DNA of 64,000 nt from positions 62,001 to 126,000 of the forward strand of contig NZ_MUNW01000036.1 of assembly GCF_002002725.1 (NCBI RefSeq), in the 5' to 3' direction. Source of the DNA: Sinorhizobium sp. A49. GTDB taxonomy: Bacteria; Pseudomonadota; Alphaproteobacteria; Rhizobiales; Rhizobiaceae. This document shows positions 44,645 through 53,571 of this stretch, piece after piece (position 1 is the stretch's first letter; the number at the start of each line of letters is the position of its first letter). Position numbers and translations under genes: made by a program. Below the pieces are notes generated by a model. It had not been told where the DNA came from and did not search any database. It saw only the letters and a program-made list of their open reading frames with translations.

Positions 44645-46297
44645 TCAGTTGCCGGCACTTTCCATGCGCCGTGTCTTCAGCACCCGTTCTAGCCAGCCGA
44701 TTTCCATCTCGGGCACGGACTTCAGCAGCAGGTCGGTATAGTCGTCGAAGGGCGGTGCCAACACCTTGGACTTCGGCCCGAACCGCACCAGCCGGCCGCG
44801 ATGCATGACGGCGACGCTGTCGGCGATTGCCCGGACGATGGCGATGTCGTGGGTGATAAAGACATAGGAAACAGCGGTTTCCTCCTGCAGCTTCAGAAGC
44901 AGATTCAGGATGCCTTCGGCCACCAGCGGGTCGAGCGCCGAGGTGGGTTCGTCGCAGAGGATCAACTCCGGTTCCGCAGCAAGCGCCCGGGCGATGGCGA
45001 CACGCTGCTTCTGGCCGCCGGAGAGCTCGGCCGGATAACGATCGAGGAACTTCGTTCCCATCTCGATCTGGTCGAGCAGTTCCTTGACCCGCGCGGTCTT
45101 CTTGGCGCCATGCATGCCGAAGTAGAAGGACAGCGGCCTGCCGACGATGTCGCGCACCGTCTGGCGCGGGTTCATCGCCGTGTCGGCCATCTGGTAGATC
45201 ATCTGGATGCGGCGCAGTTCGTCATTGCTGCGGCCCTTCAGGGCGCGCGGCAGTTCCTTGCCCTCGAAGGTGATGCGCCCCTCTGTCGGCGGCAAAAGCC
45301 CGGTGATGACGCGGGCCAGCGTCGACTTTCCCGAGCCGCTTTCGCCGACGATCGCCAGCGTCTGGCCCTTGGGCAGGTGCATGGAAACGTCGTGCAGCAC
45401 CTTGAAGCCATTGCCATAGCCGGCGCTGATATGCTCGATCTTCAACTGCGTGCCGGTCTGGTCCGGCGCCTCATCGCGCTTGGTCTGGCGGACGCTGACC
45501 AGCGCCCGGGTATAATCTTCCCGCGGAGCCTCGATGATCTGCTTGGTGGTGCCGTATTCCACCGTCTTGCCGTGGCGCAGCACCATGATGTCGTCGGAGA
45601 TCTGGGCCACCACCGCGAGATCGTGGGTGATGTAGAGCGCTGCGGTGTGTGTTTCCTCGATCGCGTGCTTGATCGCGGCAAGCACATCGATCTGGGTCGT
45701 CACGTCGAGGGCGGTCGTCGGTTCGTCGAAGACGATCAGCTCCGGGTTGGGGCAAAGCGCCATCGCGGTCATCGCCCGCTGCAACTGACCGCCCGAGACC
45801 TGATGCGGATAACGCTCGCCAAACGTTTCCGGGTTCGGCAGGCCGAGCACCCGGAAGAGATAGAGCGCGCGTTTCTTCGCCTCCTCTCGGTTCATGATGC
45901 CGTGGCGCAGCGATGCCTCGATCACCTGATCGCCGAGCCGGTGGGCCGGATTGAAGGCGGCCGCTGCCGATTGGGCGACGTAACAGACGCGCGCACCGCG
46001 GATCGAGCGGATGCCGTTCTTGTCGAGCGTCAGGATGTCCTTGCCGTCGAGCAAGACCTCACCGCCAGTAATGCGCACGCCACCGCGGCCATAGGCGAGC
46101 GCCGACAGGCCGATCGTTGATTTGCCGGCACCGGATTCGCCGATCAGGCCGAGAACTTTGCCCTTCTCAAGGTCGAAGGACACGCCTTCGACGAGGGTGA
46201 CGGTTTTCGGCGGTTCGCCCGGCGGATAGCTGGTCGCCTCGATCTTCAGGTTCCTGACGGAGAGAAGCGTGTTCCTTGCAGATGAAGGTTCAGGCAT
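44645..46297 (-). CDS. Fused double ATP-binding subunit of peptide-type ABC transporter (DppD-DppF type)
   Basis: A 550-residue protein with two complete ABC cassettes. The first (about residues 10-265) has Walker [10 protein letters not shown], signature [15 protein letters not shown] and Walker [13 protein letters not shown]. The second (about 285-540) has [24 protein letters not shown] and [12 protein letters not shown]. This corresponds to separate DppD and DppF subunits in one chain. The ATG at 46297 has GGAGG 8 bp upstream and overlaps the permease stop by 8 bp. Both sites look catalytically competent. Confidence 0.91.
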   Translation of the reverse strand: MPEPSSARNTLLSVRNLKIEATSYPPGEPPKTVTLVEGVSFDLEKGKVLGLIGESGAGKSTIGLSALAYGRGGVRITGGEVLLDGKDILTLDKNGIRSIRGARVCYVAQSAAAAFNPAHRLGDQVIEASLRHGIMNREEAKKRALYLFRVLGLPNPETFGERYPHQVSGGQLQRAMTAMALCPNPELIVFDEPTTALDVTTQIDVLAAIKHAIEETHTAALYITHDLAVVAQISDDIMVLRHGKTVEYGTTKQIIEAPREDYTRALVSVRQTKRDEAPDQTGTQLKIEHISAGYGNGFKVLHDVSMHLPKGQTLAIVGESGSGKSTLARVITGLLPPTEGRITFEGKELPRALKGRSNDELRRIQMIYQMADTAMNPRQTVRDIVGRPLSFYFGMHGAKKTARVKELLDQIEMGTKFLDRYPAELSGGQKQRVAIARALAAEPELILCDEPTSALDPLVAEGILNLLLKLQEETAVSYVFITHDIAIVRAIADSVAVMHRGRLVRFGPKSKVLAPPFDDYTDLLLKSVPEMEIGWLERVLKTRRMESAGN

Positions 46298-47117
46298 CGC
46301 CACGCCCTCCTTTCAGGCTGGAGGTTCGTTTCATCAGCCAGTCGACCACGAGGTTGACGCAGATCGCCAGCGTCGCGATTGCCGCACCGGGGATCAGCGC
46401 TGCCGAGATGCCGAAGATGATGCCGTCCTTATTGTCCTTGACCATGCCGCCCCAGTCGGCGGCGGGCGGCTGGATGCCGAGGCCGAGGAAGGAGAGGGTG
46501 GAGAGAAACAGGATGGAGAAGGCAAAGCGCAGGCCGAATTCGGCGAGCAGCGGCGACAGCGTATTGGGCAGGATCTCCCGGAAGATGATCCATGTGCTGC
46601 CTTCGCCGCGCAGCCGCGCCGCCTCGACAAACTCCATGACCGCGACGTCGAGCGCGACGGCACGGCCGATGCGGAAGACGCGGGTCGAGTCGAGCACCGC
46701 CATGACCAGGATCAGGATCCACAGATGCTGCGGCAGCACCGCCAGCACGACGAGGGCGAAGATCAAGGTCGGGATCGCCATCATCAGATCGTTGAAACGG
46801 GAGAAGAACTGGTCGACGAAGCCGCCCATGACAGCTGCGGTAAACGACAGGATCATGCCGAGCGAGAACGAGAGCACGGTTGCCGCCAGCGCCACGAAGA
46901 TGGTGGTGCGGGCGCCATAGATCAGGCGCGACAGCAGGTCGCGACCGAGGTTGTCGGTGCCGAGCAGGAAGTCGCCACCGGCTGGAAGCCAGACATCGCC
47001 GACGACGTCACGCTCGCCGAAGGGGGCGATGACGGGTGCAAACAGCGCGCAGAAAATCGCAATCGCGATACCGGCGATGCCGATCCAGGCGCTCAAGGGG
47101 ATGGATCTCAGGTTCAT
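46290..47117 (-). CDS. ABC transporter permease (DppC type)
   Basis: A 275-residue permease. FLLGTDNLGRDLLSRLIYGARTTIFVAL is the DppC/OppC family segment, and the EAA loop reads FVEAARLRGEGSTWIIFREILPNTLSPL. About five to six membrane segments are predicted. It overlaps the DppB-type gene by ATGA (47114-47117) and the ATPase gene by 8 bp, so the operon is tightly coupled. Confidence 0.91.
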   Translation of the reverse strand: MNLRSIPLSAWIGIAGIAIAIFCALFAPVIAPFGERDVVGDVWLPAGGDFLLGTDNLGRDLLSRLIYGARTTIFVALAATVLSFSLGMILSFTAAVMGGFVDQFFSRFNDLMMAIPTLIFALVVLAVLPQHLWILILVMAVLDSTRVFRIGRAVALDVAVMEFVEAARLRGEGSTWIIFREILPNTLSPLLAEFGLRFAFSILFLSTLSFLGLGIQPPAADWGGMVKDNKDGIIFGISAALIPGAAIATLAICVNLVVDWLMKRTSSLKGGRGDA

Positions 47118-48229
47118 CGCGGATGCCTCAGTCTCGGGTTGGCGAGAATGGCGATAATGTCGGCCGCCATGTTGAGGAAGATGTAGAAGGCCGCAAAGAT
47201 CAGGCCGCAGGCTTGGACGACCGGCATGTCACGCACGGTCACCGCATCCACCATGTATTGGCCCATGCCGGGATAGACGAACACCACCTCGACCACGACG
47301 ACGCCGACGACAAGATAGGCAAGGTTGAGCGCGATGACGTTGATGACGGGCGCCACTGCATTGGGAGCGGCGTGGCGAGCGATGATGCGGAACATGCCGA
47401 GGCCCTTGAGCTCGGCCGTCTCGACATAGGCCGACGACATGACGTTGAGGATCGCGGCCCTCGTCATGCGCATCATGTGGGCGAGAACGACGAGCACAAG
47501 GGTTGCGACCGGCAGAGCGATTGCCGACAGACGCTCGGTCAAGCTCATGCTGTCGTAGACGGTCGCCGGGAAGGTGGCGACGCCGAACTTGACGGCGAAG
47601 AACATGATCAGGAGATAGCCGACGAAGAATTCGGGCAGCGAGATGGCCGCAAGCGAGACGACGTTGATGATCTTGTCAGGCAGCCGGTTGCGGAACTGCA
47701 CCGCCAGCATGCCCAAGCCGACGGCGAGCGGCACGGAGACGATCGCGGCGAAGAAGGCGAGGAACAGCGAATTGCCCAGGCGCTTACCGATCTGTTCGCC
47801 AACCGAGTTTTTGCTGGCCCAGGAGGTGCCGAAATCACCTTGCACGGCGCCGCCGAGCCAGGAGAGGTAACGCTCGCTCCAGGGCTTGTCGAGGCCGAGG
47901 TCCTTGCGGATGTTTTCGACAGCCTGCGGCGTTGCCGACTGGCCGAGATAGGTGGTGGCGAAATCGCCGGGGAGCGCCTCGATGCCGCCTGATATCATCA
48001 GCGAAACGGCAAAGAGCAGCCCGACGCTCAAGCCGAGACGCTGAAGGATCAGCGCCGCGAGCGGACGGCGAAAGGTGAAGCGCCGCCAGAAGGTGCCGTC
48101 GATTTCACCCTTGGCATCGGTGGGGTTGGGTTTTGCTGGTACACCGGAAAGAGCGGCAGACCGCGGATGTGTTCCATCCGCGGCCCCATCCGTCGGAACC
48201 GGACCAGTCAGCGGTCCGCTTTCCATCAT
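47114..48229 (-). CDS. ABC transporter permease (DppB type)
   Basis: A 371-residue permease with an unusually long hydrophilic N-terminus: about 55 residues rich in Pro, Gly and Asp before the first membrane segment ALILQRLGLSVGLLFAVSLM, which starts normal DppB proteins. The EAA loop is YVETAELKGLGMFRIIARHAAPNAVAPV. The start codon shares a base with the binding-protein stop (TGATG), giving coupled translation. The extension has no recognisable domain. Confidence 0.9.
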   Translation of the reverse strand: MMESGPLTGPVPTDGAADGTHPRSAALSGVPAKPNPTDAKGEIDGTFWRRFTFRRPLAALILQRLGLSVGLLFAVSLMISGGIEALPGDFATTYLGQSATPQAVENIRKDLGLDKPWSERYLSWLGGAVQGDFGTSWASKNSVGEQIGKRLGNSLFLAFFAAIVSVPLAVGLGMLAVQFRNRLPDKIINVVSLAAISLPEFFVGYLLIMFFAVKFGVATFPATVYDSMSLTERLSAIALPVATLVLVVLAHMMRMTRAAILNVMSSAYVETAELKGLGMFRIIARHAAPNAVAPVINVIALNLAYLVVGVVVVEVVFVYPGMGQYMVDAVTVRDMPVVQACGLIFAAFYIFLNMAADIIAILANPRLRHPR

Positions 48230-49818
48230 CAGGCGTCGAGCCAGACGCGGGTGGCGATATAGCCGTTCGACATGTCGTTGCCGATATCGTGGACAAAGCC
48301 CTTCACCTGCTTGGTGGAGGCGTTCACGAAGTCGTTGAACATCGGCAGGATCAGGCCGCCTTCGTCGCGCACCATCGTGGCCATGGTGCGATACATGTCC
48401 TTGCGTTTGGTCTCGTCCAGTTCCGCGCGGGCCTCAAGCAGGATCTTGTCGAAGTCTGGCCTCAGGAAGCGGGTGTCGTTCCAGTCGGCGGTCGAGAGAT
48501 AGGCCGTCGAATACATCTGGTCCTGGGTCGGGCGACCGCCCCAGTAGGATGTCGAGAAAGGCTGAACGTTCCAGACGTTGGTCCAGTAGCCGTCGCCCGG
48601 TTCGCGCTTGACCTCGATCTCGATGCCGGCCTTCTTGGCGCTTTCCTGGTAGAGAACGGCCGCGTCGACCGCACCCGGGAAGGCGACGTCGGAGGTGCGC
48701 AGCAGCACAGGGCCGCTGTGGCCGGACTTCTTGTAGTGGAAGGCCGCCTTGTCGGGGTCATAGGCGCGCTGCTCGATGCCTTCGGGGAAGAGGGCATAGG
48801 TATCGTTGATCGGGAAGTCGTTGCCGACCTTGCCGTAGCCGCCGAGGATGCGCTGGACCATGGTTTCGCGGTCCATCGAATACTTCAGCGCCATGCGCAG
48901 ATCGTTGTTGTCGAACGGCGCGGTGTTGGCGTGCATGATGAAGACGTAATGGCCGCGGCCCGATGTGTTCAGGATCTCGACGGTCGGCGCCTTCTTCAGG
49001 AGGTTGACGGTCTTCGGATCGACGCGGTTGATGAAGTGGACCTGACCGGAGGAAAGGGCCGCGATGCGGGCCGTGGCGTCGTTCATCGCGATCAGTTCGA
49101 CCGAATCGACGAAGCCGCGATCGGTGCGCCAGTCGTCGGCGTTTCGCTCGAACGTGGCGCGCACGCCGGCTTCGAAGCTTGCCACCTTATAGGGGCCGGT
49201 GCCGATCATGGCATCGGGAGCGTCGAGGCCGCCATTCGGCTGGATGATCAGGTGGTAGTCGGTCAGGAGCAGCGGCAGGTCGGCATTGCCTTCCGTCAGC
49301 ACCAGCACCAGCTTGTCGCCGTCAGCCTTGATTTCCTTGATTGATTTCATCACGCCAAGCGCGCCGGACTCCGACTTTTCGTCGGTGTGGCGCTGCAGCG
49401 TCTTGATGACGTCGTCGATTGTCAGTTCCTTGCCGTCATGGAATTTCACGCCCTTGCGGATGGCGAAGGTCCAGGTCGAGGCGTCGGCCGACGGCTCCCA
49501 GGATTCGGCCAGTGCCGGTACCGGCGCACCGGTGGTCGGATGGCTCTCGACCAGCATGTCGCCCCAGTTGCGGCCGACGACGAACATGAACTGCGACAGT
49601 GCCTTTGCCGGGTCCTTGCTATCGGTTGCGGCAGCGCCTTCGAGACCGAGTTTCAGATGGCCGCCGCGCTTGGGCTCCTGGGCCTCAGCGCTGGTGGCAA
49701 ACAGCGTGCCTGCGGTCGATGCGAGGATGCCGGCTGCAGCCGCGCGCCCGAGAAATTCACGCCGGTTCATCTTGCCGAGCATGACCTGTCGTGTGAGGTA
49801 ATCCTTGTAATCGCTCAT
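48229..49818 (-). CDS. ABC transporter substrate-binding protein, family 5 (peptide type), paralogue 2
   Basis: A 529-residue binding protein, the first gene of the operon. The twin-arginine-like signal is NRREFLGRAAAAGILASTAG, with cleavage near SAEA-QE. MSDYKDYLTRQVMLGKM precedes it. The mature sequence (EPKRGGHLKLGLEGAAATDS, LAESWEPSADASTWTFAIRKG, VDSVELIAMNDATARIAALSSG) closely parallels the orphan paralogue at 41639, and both are 529 residues long. GGGG precedes the ATG at 49818. The ligand is probably peptide-like or an amino-acid derivative. Confidence 0.9.
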   Translation of the reverse strand: MSDYKDYLTRQVMLGKMNRREFLGRAAAAGILASTAGTLFATSAEAQEPKRGGHLKLGLEGAAATDSKDPAKALSQFMFVVGRNWGDMLVESHPTTGAPVPALAESWEPSADASTWTFAIRKGVKFHDGKELTIDDVIKTLQRHTDEKSESGALGVMKSIKEIKADGDKLVLVLTEGNADLPLLLTDYHLIIQPNGGLDAPDAMIGTGPYKVASFEAGVRATFERNADDWRTDRGFVDSVELIAMNDATARIAALSSGQVHFINRVDPKTVNLLKKAPTVEILNTSGRGHYVFIMHANTAPFDNNDLRMALKYSMDRETMVQRILGGYGKVGNDFPINDTYALFPEGIEQRAYDPDKAAFHYKKSGHSGPVLLRTSDVAFPGAVDAAVLYQESAKKAGIEIEVKREPGDGYWTNVWNVQPFSTSYWGGRPTQDQMYSTAYLSTADWNDTRFLRPDFDKILLEARAELDETKRKDMYRTMATMVRDEGGLILPMFNDFVNASTKQVKGFVHDIGNDMSNGYIATRVWLDA

Positions 49819-50158
49819 TCCCCTGTTCCCTTCTTTGTCGGCATTCGCCGTTCGTTCTGGTTGGTAGAGATTGCTGCGTACCGCCACCTTGCGGATGGCT
49901 TTCGGATCGGCCGTTTGGGCCATTTTTCATCTTCGATTGCCTGTTGTCTCCTTTCCCGGGCGGACGCTTTTGGCTTCAGATCGATAAGCCTAATCGCTTG
50001 GATGAACCTTGTAACGTCCTAAATTATCATTTATTTCCATAAGGCTGGCTTATGGATAGCCTTCGGCGACGCGCGAGTACCCCTGCACGTTCCGTGACGT
50101 CGTTTCGCCGGATCACCGGCACGTTTTTTCAGTCCTGCGCCGCCTCTGGCAGCGTCCG

Positions 50159-50941
50159 TCAGCGCCCCTTCCAGACCGGGTCGCGCTTCTCGGCAAAGGC
50201 CTTTGCGCCCTCCAGCTGGTCCTCGCTCGAATAGAGAATGTCGACGGTCTTGAACTGCCGGCGGGTGATCTTGTTCATCGTCGTCTGGAAGGTCTCGCCC
50301 TCGGCTGAGCGCACCACTTCCTTGATGGCGGCGTAGACGAGGGGCGGGCCGCTTTCGAGCAGCCGGGCCAGTTCCCAGGCGCGCGCCATCAGCTTGTCGG
50401 CGGGCAGGATCTCGTTGACGAAGCCCCAGCGGTTGGCCTCGACGACGTCGAGCCAGCGGCCGGTCAGGAGCATGTCCATGGCGATGTGGTAGGGGATGCG
50501 CTTCGGCAGCTTGATCGAGGCGGCGTCGGCAACGGTGCCCGAGCGGATTTCCGGCAGCGCGAAGGTTGCGTGCTCGGCCGCCAGGATCAGGTCGGTGGAG
50601 AGTGCGATTTCGAGGCCGCCACCGCAGCAGATGCCGTTGACGGCGGCGATCACCGGCTTGTTGAGATCGCGCAGCTCCTGCAGGCCGCCGAAGCCGCCGA
50701 TGCCGTAATCGCCGTCGACCGCGTCGCCGGCCGCAGCCGCCTTCAGGTCCCATCCCGGACAGAAGAATTTTTCGCCGGCCCCGGTGATGATGGCGACGCG
50801 CAAGCTGTCGTCGTCGCGGAAACCTGCGAAGATTTCGCCCATGATCCGGCTGGTCTTCAGGTCGATGGCATTCGCCTTCGGCCGGTCGATCGTCACTTCG
50901 AGAATGCCGCCCTCGCGGCGCGTCAGGATCGGTCCGGTCAT
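50159..50941 (-). CDS. caiD: Carnitinyl-CoA dehydratase / crotonobetainyl-CoA hydratase (CaiD)
   Basis: A 260-residue crotonase. REGGILEVTIDRPKANAID, RVAIITGAGEKFFCPGWDLKAAA and the C-terminal AFAEKRDPVWKGR follow the CaiD pattern as I know it from E. coli. GGGLE and LPEIRSG carry the two catalytic Glu. It would add water to crotonobetainyl-CoA to give L-carnitinyl-CoA. The gene begins 4 bp after the CoA-ligase stop and is part of a cluster with carnitine dehydrogenase and dehydrocarnitine cleavage genes, which supports a role in making L-carnitine from crotonobetaine or gamma-butyrobetaine. Confidence 0.9.
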   Translation of the reverse strand: MTGPILTRREGGILEVTIDRPKANAIDLKTSRIMGEIFAGFRDDDSLRVAIITGAGEKFFCPGWDLKAAAAGDAVDGDYGIGGFGGLQELRDLNKPVIAAVNGICCGGGLEIALSTDLILAAEHATFALPEIRSGTVADAASIKLPKRIPYHIAMDMLLTGRWLDVVEANRWGFVNEILPADKLMARAWELARLLESGPPLVYAAIKEVVRSAEGETFQTTMNKITRRQFKTVDILYSSEDQLEGAKAFAEKRDPVWKGR

Positions 50942-50945
50942 GGCG

Positions 50946-53015
50946 TCAGTTCCTCCGACGGATCAGGGCGTCGGCGGCGATGGCTCCATGGCCTTCCGGT
51001 AACACCATTAAAGGATTGATATCGAGTTCTTCGAGGTTTGAAGCGTTTGAAACGACATAGGATGCCGCAGCGGCGACAGCGTCGGCAAGGGCGGCAAAAT
51101 CGCCCTTCGGGCCGCCGCGATAACCGTCGAGAAGCTTGCGAATCTTGAGCCCGTCGATCGCTTCGCGGATCAGGTCCGGCGTCGTCGGCAGCGTCAGGAT
51201 GGCGGAATCGTCCAGCAGTTCCACGAGGATACCACCGGCGCCGATGGTCAACACGGGACCCGCGACCGGGTCGCGCATCGCGCCGATGATGAGTTCGGCG
51301 ACCGGCTTTGCCACCATCTTTTCGACGAGATAGCCGGAGGCGACCGAAGCCATGCTTTCGGCCGCCTCAAGCACCGCTTCGCGGCTCGACAGGTTCAGCT
51401 TGACGGCACCTGCTTCGGTCTTGTGGGCAACACCCAATCCCTTGAGCACGACGGGGAATCCGAGGCTTTCGGCCGCACTGGCCGCATCTTCAGGCGTTAA
51501 TGCGGTCTTGCCCGCCGGGATCCTGAGGCCTGAGGCTGAAAGCTCGGTCTTGGCGTCATGCTCGCTGAGCGTGATCGAACCGCCGCCACCGCCAGAAACA
51601 CCGCCGTTCAACAGCTTCGGCGGCATTGGCTTGGCCCAGGCAGCGCCGATGCCGGCTGCGGTCTCGACCGCCGCCAATGCCTCGTCGATGCCGAAGAAGG
51701 GGATGACGCCAGCCGCCATCAGCGACAGCGCCGTCTGTTCCGGCATGTTTTCGCCGAGGCTGGCGACGATACCGGCGCGCGCGCCGGTCGCTTTCGCTGC
51801 ATCAATCACCGCATCGCAGGTCGTCACCCAGTCGGCCGCGTCGCAGCGGTCCTGGCGGGGGAAGTCGAGCACGATCAGGTTGAGCGCGTAGCCGCCCTTC
51901 ATCATCGCGCTGAAGGCTGTGGTCTGCTTCTCGCGGTTGCCCCAGACGAAGGTGTGGTAGTCGAGCGGGTTGGCGATCGTCACCATCTCGCCGAGCGCTT
52001 CCTTCAAGGGGCGGCGCTGCTCATCACGCAGCGCACGATAGTTGACGCGGTAGCGTACGCCGGCATCGGCCATCAGCGAGGCCTCGCCGCCCGAGCAGCT
52101 CATCGAGGAGATCTCGTTGCTTTCGAGCGGGCCGGCGACATGCAGCAGCTTCAGCGTTTCGAGCAGCGCCGGTAGCGTATCGACCCGGCCGATACCGAGG
52201 CGGGCGAGCAGCGCCGAGGAGACCCGGTCGTTGCCGGCCAGTGAAGCCGTGTGCGAGACGGTGGCGAGCTGTGCCGCTTCCGACTTGCCGACCTTCAGCG
52301 TCACCACCGGCTTGCCGAGTTCGCGGGCACGCGTTGCCAGCCGCTCGAGGCTAGCAATGCTGTCGAAACCCTCGATGTGCAGGCCGACGGCGGTGACGCG
52401 CGGGTCTTCGAGCACGGCGCAGGCGATGTCGGAGAGACCCGTCTGCGCCTGGTTGCCGGCGGTCATGAGGTAGGCGAGCGGCAGGCCGCGCGTCTGCATC
52501 GAGATGTTGCAGGCGATGTTTGAGGATTGCGTCAGGACGGCGACGCCCTTTTCGACACGCTGCATGCCGTGCTGGTCGGGCCAGAGCAGGGCGCCGTCGA
52601 GCATGTTGATGAAGCCGTAACAATTGGGACCGACGATCGGCATGTGGCCGGCAGCGGCTACCAGCGCCTCCTGCATGTCATTGCCGTCGTCGAGCTCGCT
52701 TGCCGCCTCGCGGAAGCCCGAGGCGTAACAGACCGCGCCGCCGGCACCGAGCGCGGCAAGTGCGGCGATGATCTCGATGGTGAGCTGCCGGTTGACGCCG
52801 ACGAAGGAGGCGTCGGGTGCGGCGGGAAGGTCGGCGACCGAGCGGTAGCACTTGCGGCCGAGGATCTGGTCTTCTCTCGGGTGCACCGGCCAGATTTCGC
52901 CGGAAAAGCCCATCTTGTCGCATTGTTCGATGACCCGCCGCGCTTCCTTGCCGCCGAAGACGGCGATGGATTTTGGTCGGATCAGGCGGTCGAGGGAGCG
53001 GGGAGTGTGGATCAT
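50946..53015 (-). CDS. NDP-forming acyl-CoA synthetase (CoA ligase, fused alpha-beta type)
   Basis: A 689-residue enzyme of the acetate-CoA ligase (ADP-forming)/Pat-like architecture: CoA-binding Rossmann domain (about residues 5-135, KSIAVFGGKE), succinyl-CoA ligase-like domains (about 145-440, with HTASLAGND) and a C-terminal ATP-grasp domain (about 470-689, GFPVVLKGLGVAHKTEAGAVKLNL). By context it should activate gamma-butyrobetaine, crotonobetaine or carnitine to the CoA thioester. This differs from the AMP-forming CaiC of enteric bacteria. The start at 53015 lies just after a repeat element whose purine-rich end (GAGGGAGTG) may serve as the ribosome site. Confidence 0.86.
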   Translation of the reverse strand: MIHTPRSLDRLIRPKSIAVFGGKEARRVIEQCDKMGFSGEIWPVHPREDQILGRKCYRSVADLPAAPDASFVGVNRQLTIEIIAALAALGAGGAVCYASGFREAASELDDGNDMQEALVAAAGHMPIVGPNCYGFINMLDGALLWPDQHGMQRVEKGVAVLTQSSNIACNISMQTRGLPLAYLMTAGNQAQTGLSDIACAVLEDPRVTAVGLHIEGFDSIASLERLATRARELGKPVVTLKVGKSEAAQLATVSHTASLAGNDRVSSALLARLGIGRVDTLPALLETLKLLHVAGPLESNEISSMSCSGGEASLMADAGVRYRVNYRALRDEQRRPLKEALGEMVTIANPLDYHTFVWGNREKQTTAFSAMMKGGYALNLIVLDFPRQDRCDAADWVTTCDAVIDAAKATGARAGIVASLGENMPEQTALSLMAAGVIPFFGIDEALAAVETAAGIGAAWAKPMPPKLLNGGVSGGGGGSITLSEHDAKTELSASGLRIPAGKTALTPEDAASAAESLGFPVVLKGLGVAHKTEAGAVKLNLSSREAVLEAAESMASVASGYLVEKMVAKPVAELIIGAMRDPVAGPVLTIGAGGILVELLDDSAILTLPTTPDLIREAIDGLKIRKLLDGYRGGPKGDFAALADAVAAAASYVVSNASNLEELDINPLMVLPEGHGAIAADALIRRRN

Positions 53016-53029
53016 GCCGTCCTGCACTC

Positions 53030-53184
53030 CCTCATTCCTGTGCTTGTCACAGGAATCCAGCTGGCTTGAGTCGGCAAGCCGATAGGAGCTTTCGTTTTCA
53101 CGGCGCCAATGCCGGTCGTGTTCTGGTCTTGCGCGGCACGGACGTGCCGCTGCTGGATCCCTGTGACAAGCACAGGGATGAAGG
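53030..53184. repeat. Inverted-repeat-bounded intergenic element, copy E2a
   Basis: Ends are CCTCATTCCTGTGCTTGTC (53030) and the inverse GACAAGCACAGGGATGAAGG (to 53184). The core contains the dyad GGCACGGACGTGCC. It sits in the first unit of the tandem duplication, 15 bp upstream of the CoA-ligase start. Confidence 0.7.
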
Positions 53185-53388
53185 CGGGAGTGAGGTTCGA
53201 CGTCATCGGACCACGCTCCCACCGGCCGCAACGGGTCGCTGCTGATGGTGTGGCGCTGGATTTCAGATGGATCAGGCGGTCGACGGAGCGGGGTGTTTGG
53301 GTCATGCCGTCCTGCACTCCCTCATCTGGATGGTCGCAGGAGCACCTGGCGCCGGGCTGTTGGTCGTCCGACTGCTGGCCGCCAACGC

Positions 53389-53542
53389 CCTCATTCCTGT
53401 GTTTGTCAAAGGAATCCAGCCGGCTTGCGTCTGCAAGCCGACGGGAGTTTTCTTTTTCACGGCGCCAACGTCGGTCGCGTCCTGGTCAAGCGCGGCACGG
53501 ACGTGCCGCTGCTGGATTCCTGTGACGAGCACAGGAATGAGG
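53389..53542. repeat. Inverted-repeat-bounded intergenic element, copy E2b
   Basis: Ends are CCTCATTCCTGTGTTTGTC (53389) and GACGAGCACAGGAATGAGG (to 53542). It is the counterpart of E2a in the second duplicated unit, differing from it at scattered positions. Confidence 0.7.
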
Positions 53543-53571
53543 GAGGGAGAGGAAGCCTGCTCAATCATCCC

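Noticed and set aside
53212-53317. A small gene beginning MTQTPRSVDRLIHLKS
   Set aside because: It is the duplicated start of the CoA-ligase gene fused to the duplicated end of the acyl-CoA dehydrogenase gene in the wrong frame, so it is a fragment rather than a functional gene.
53030-53542. Possible CRISPR-like array of repeated palindromes
   Set aside because: Repeats alternate in orientation, spacing is irregular and cores are related to each other; there are no cas genes. It is better explained by inverted-repeat elements within a tandem duplication.
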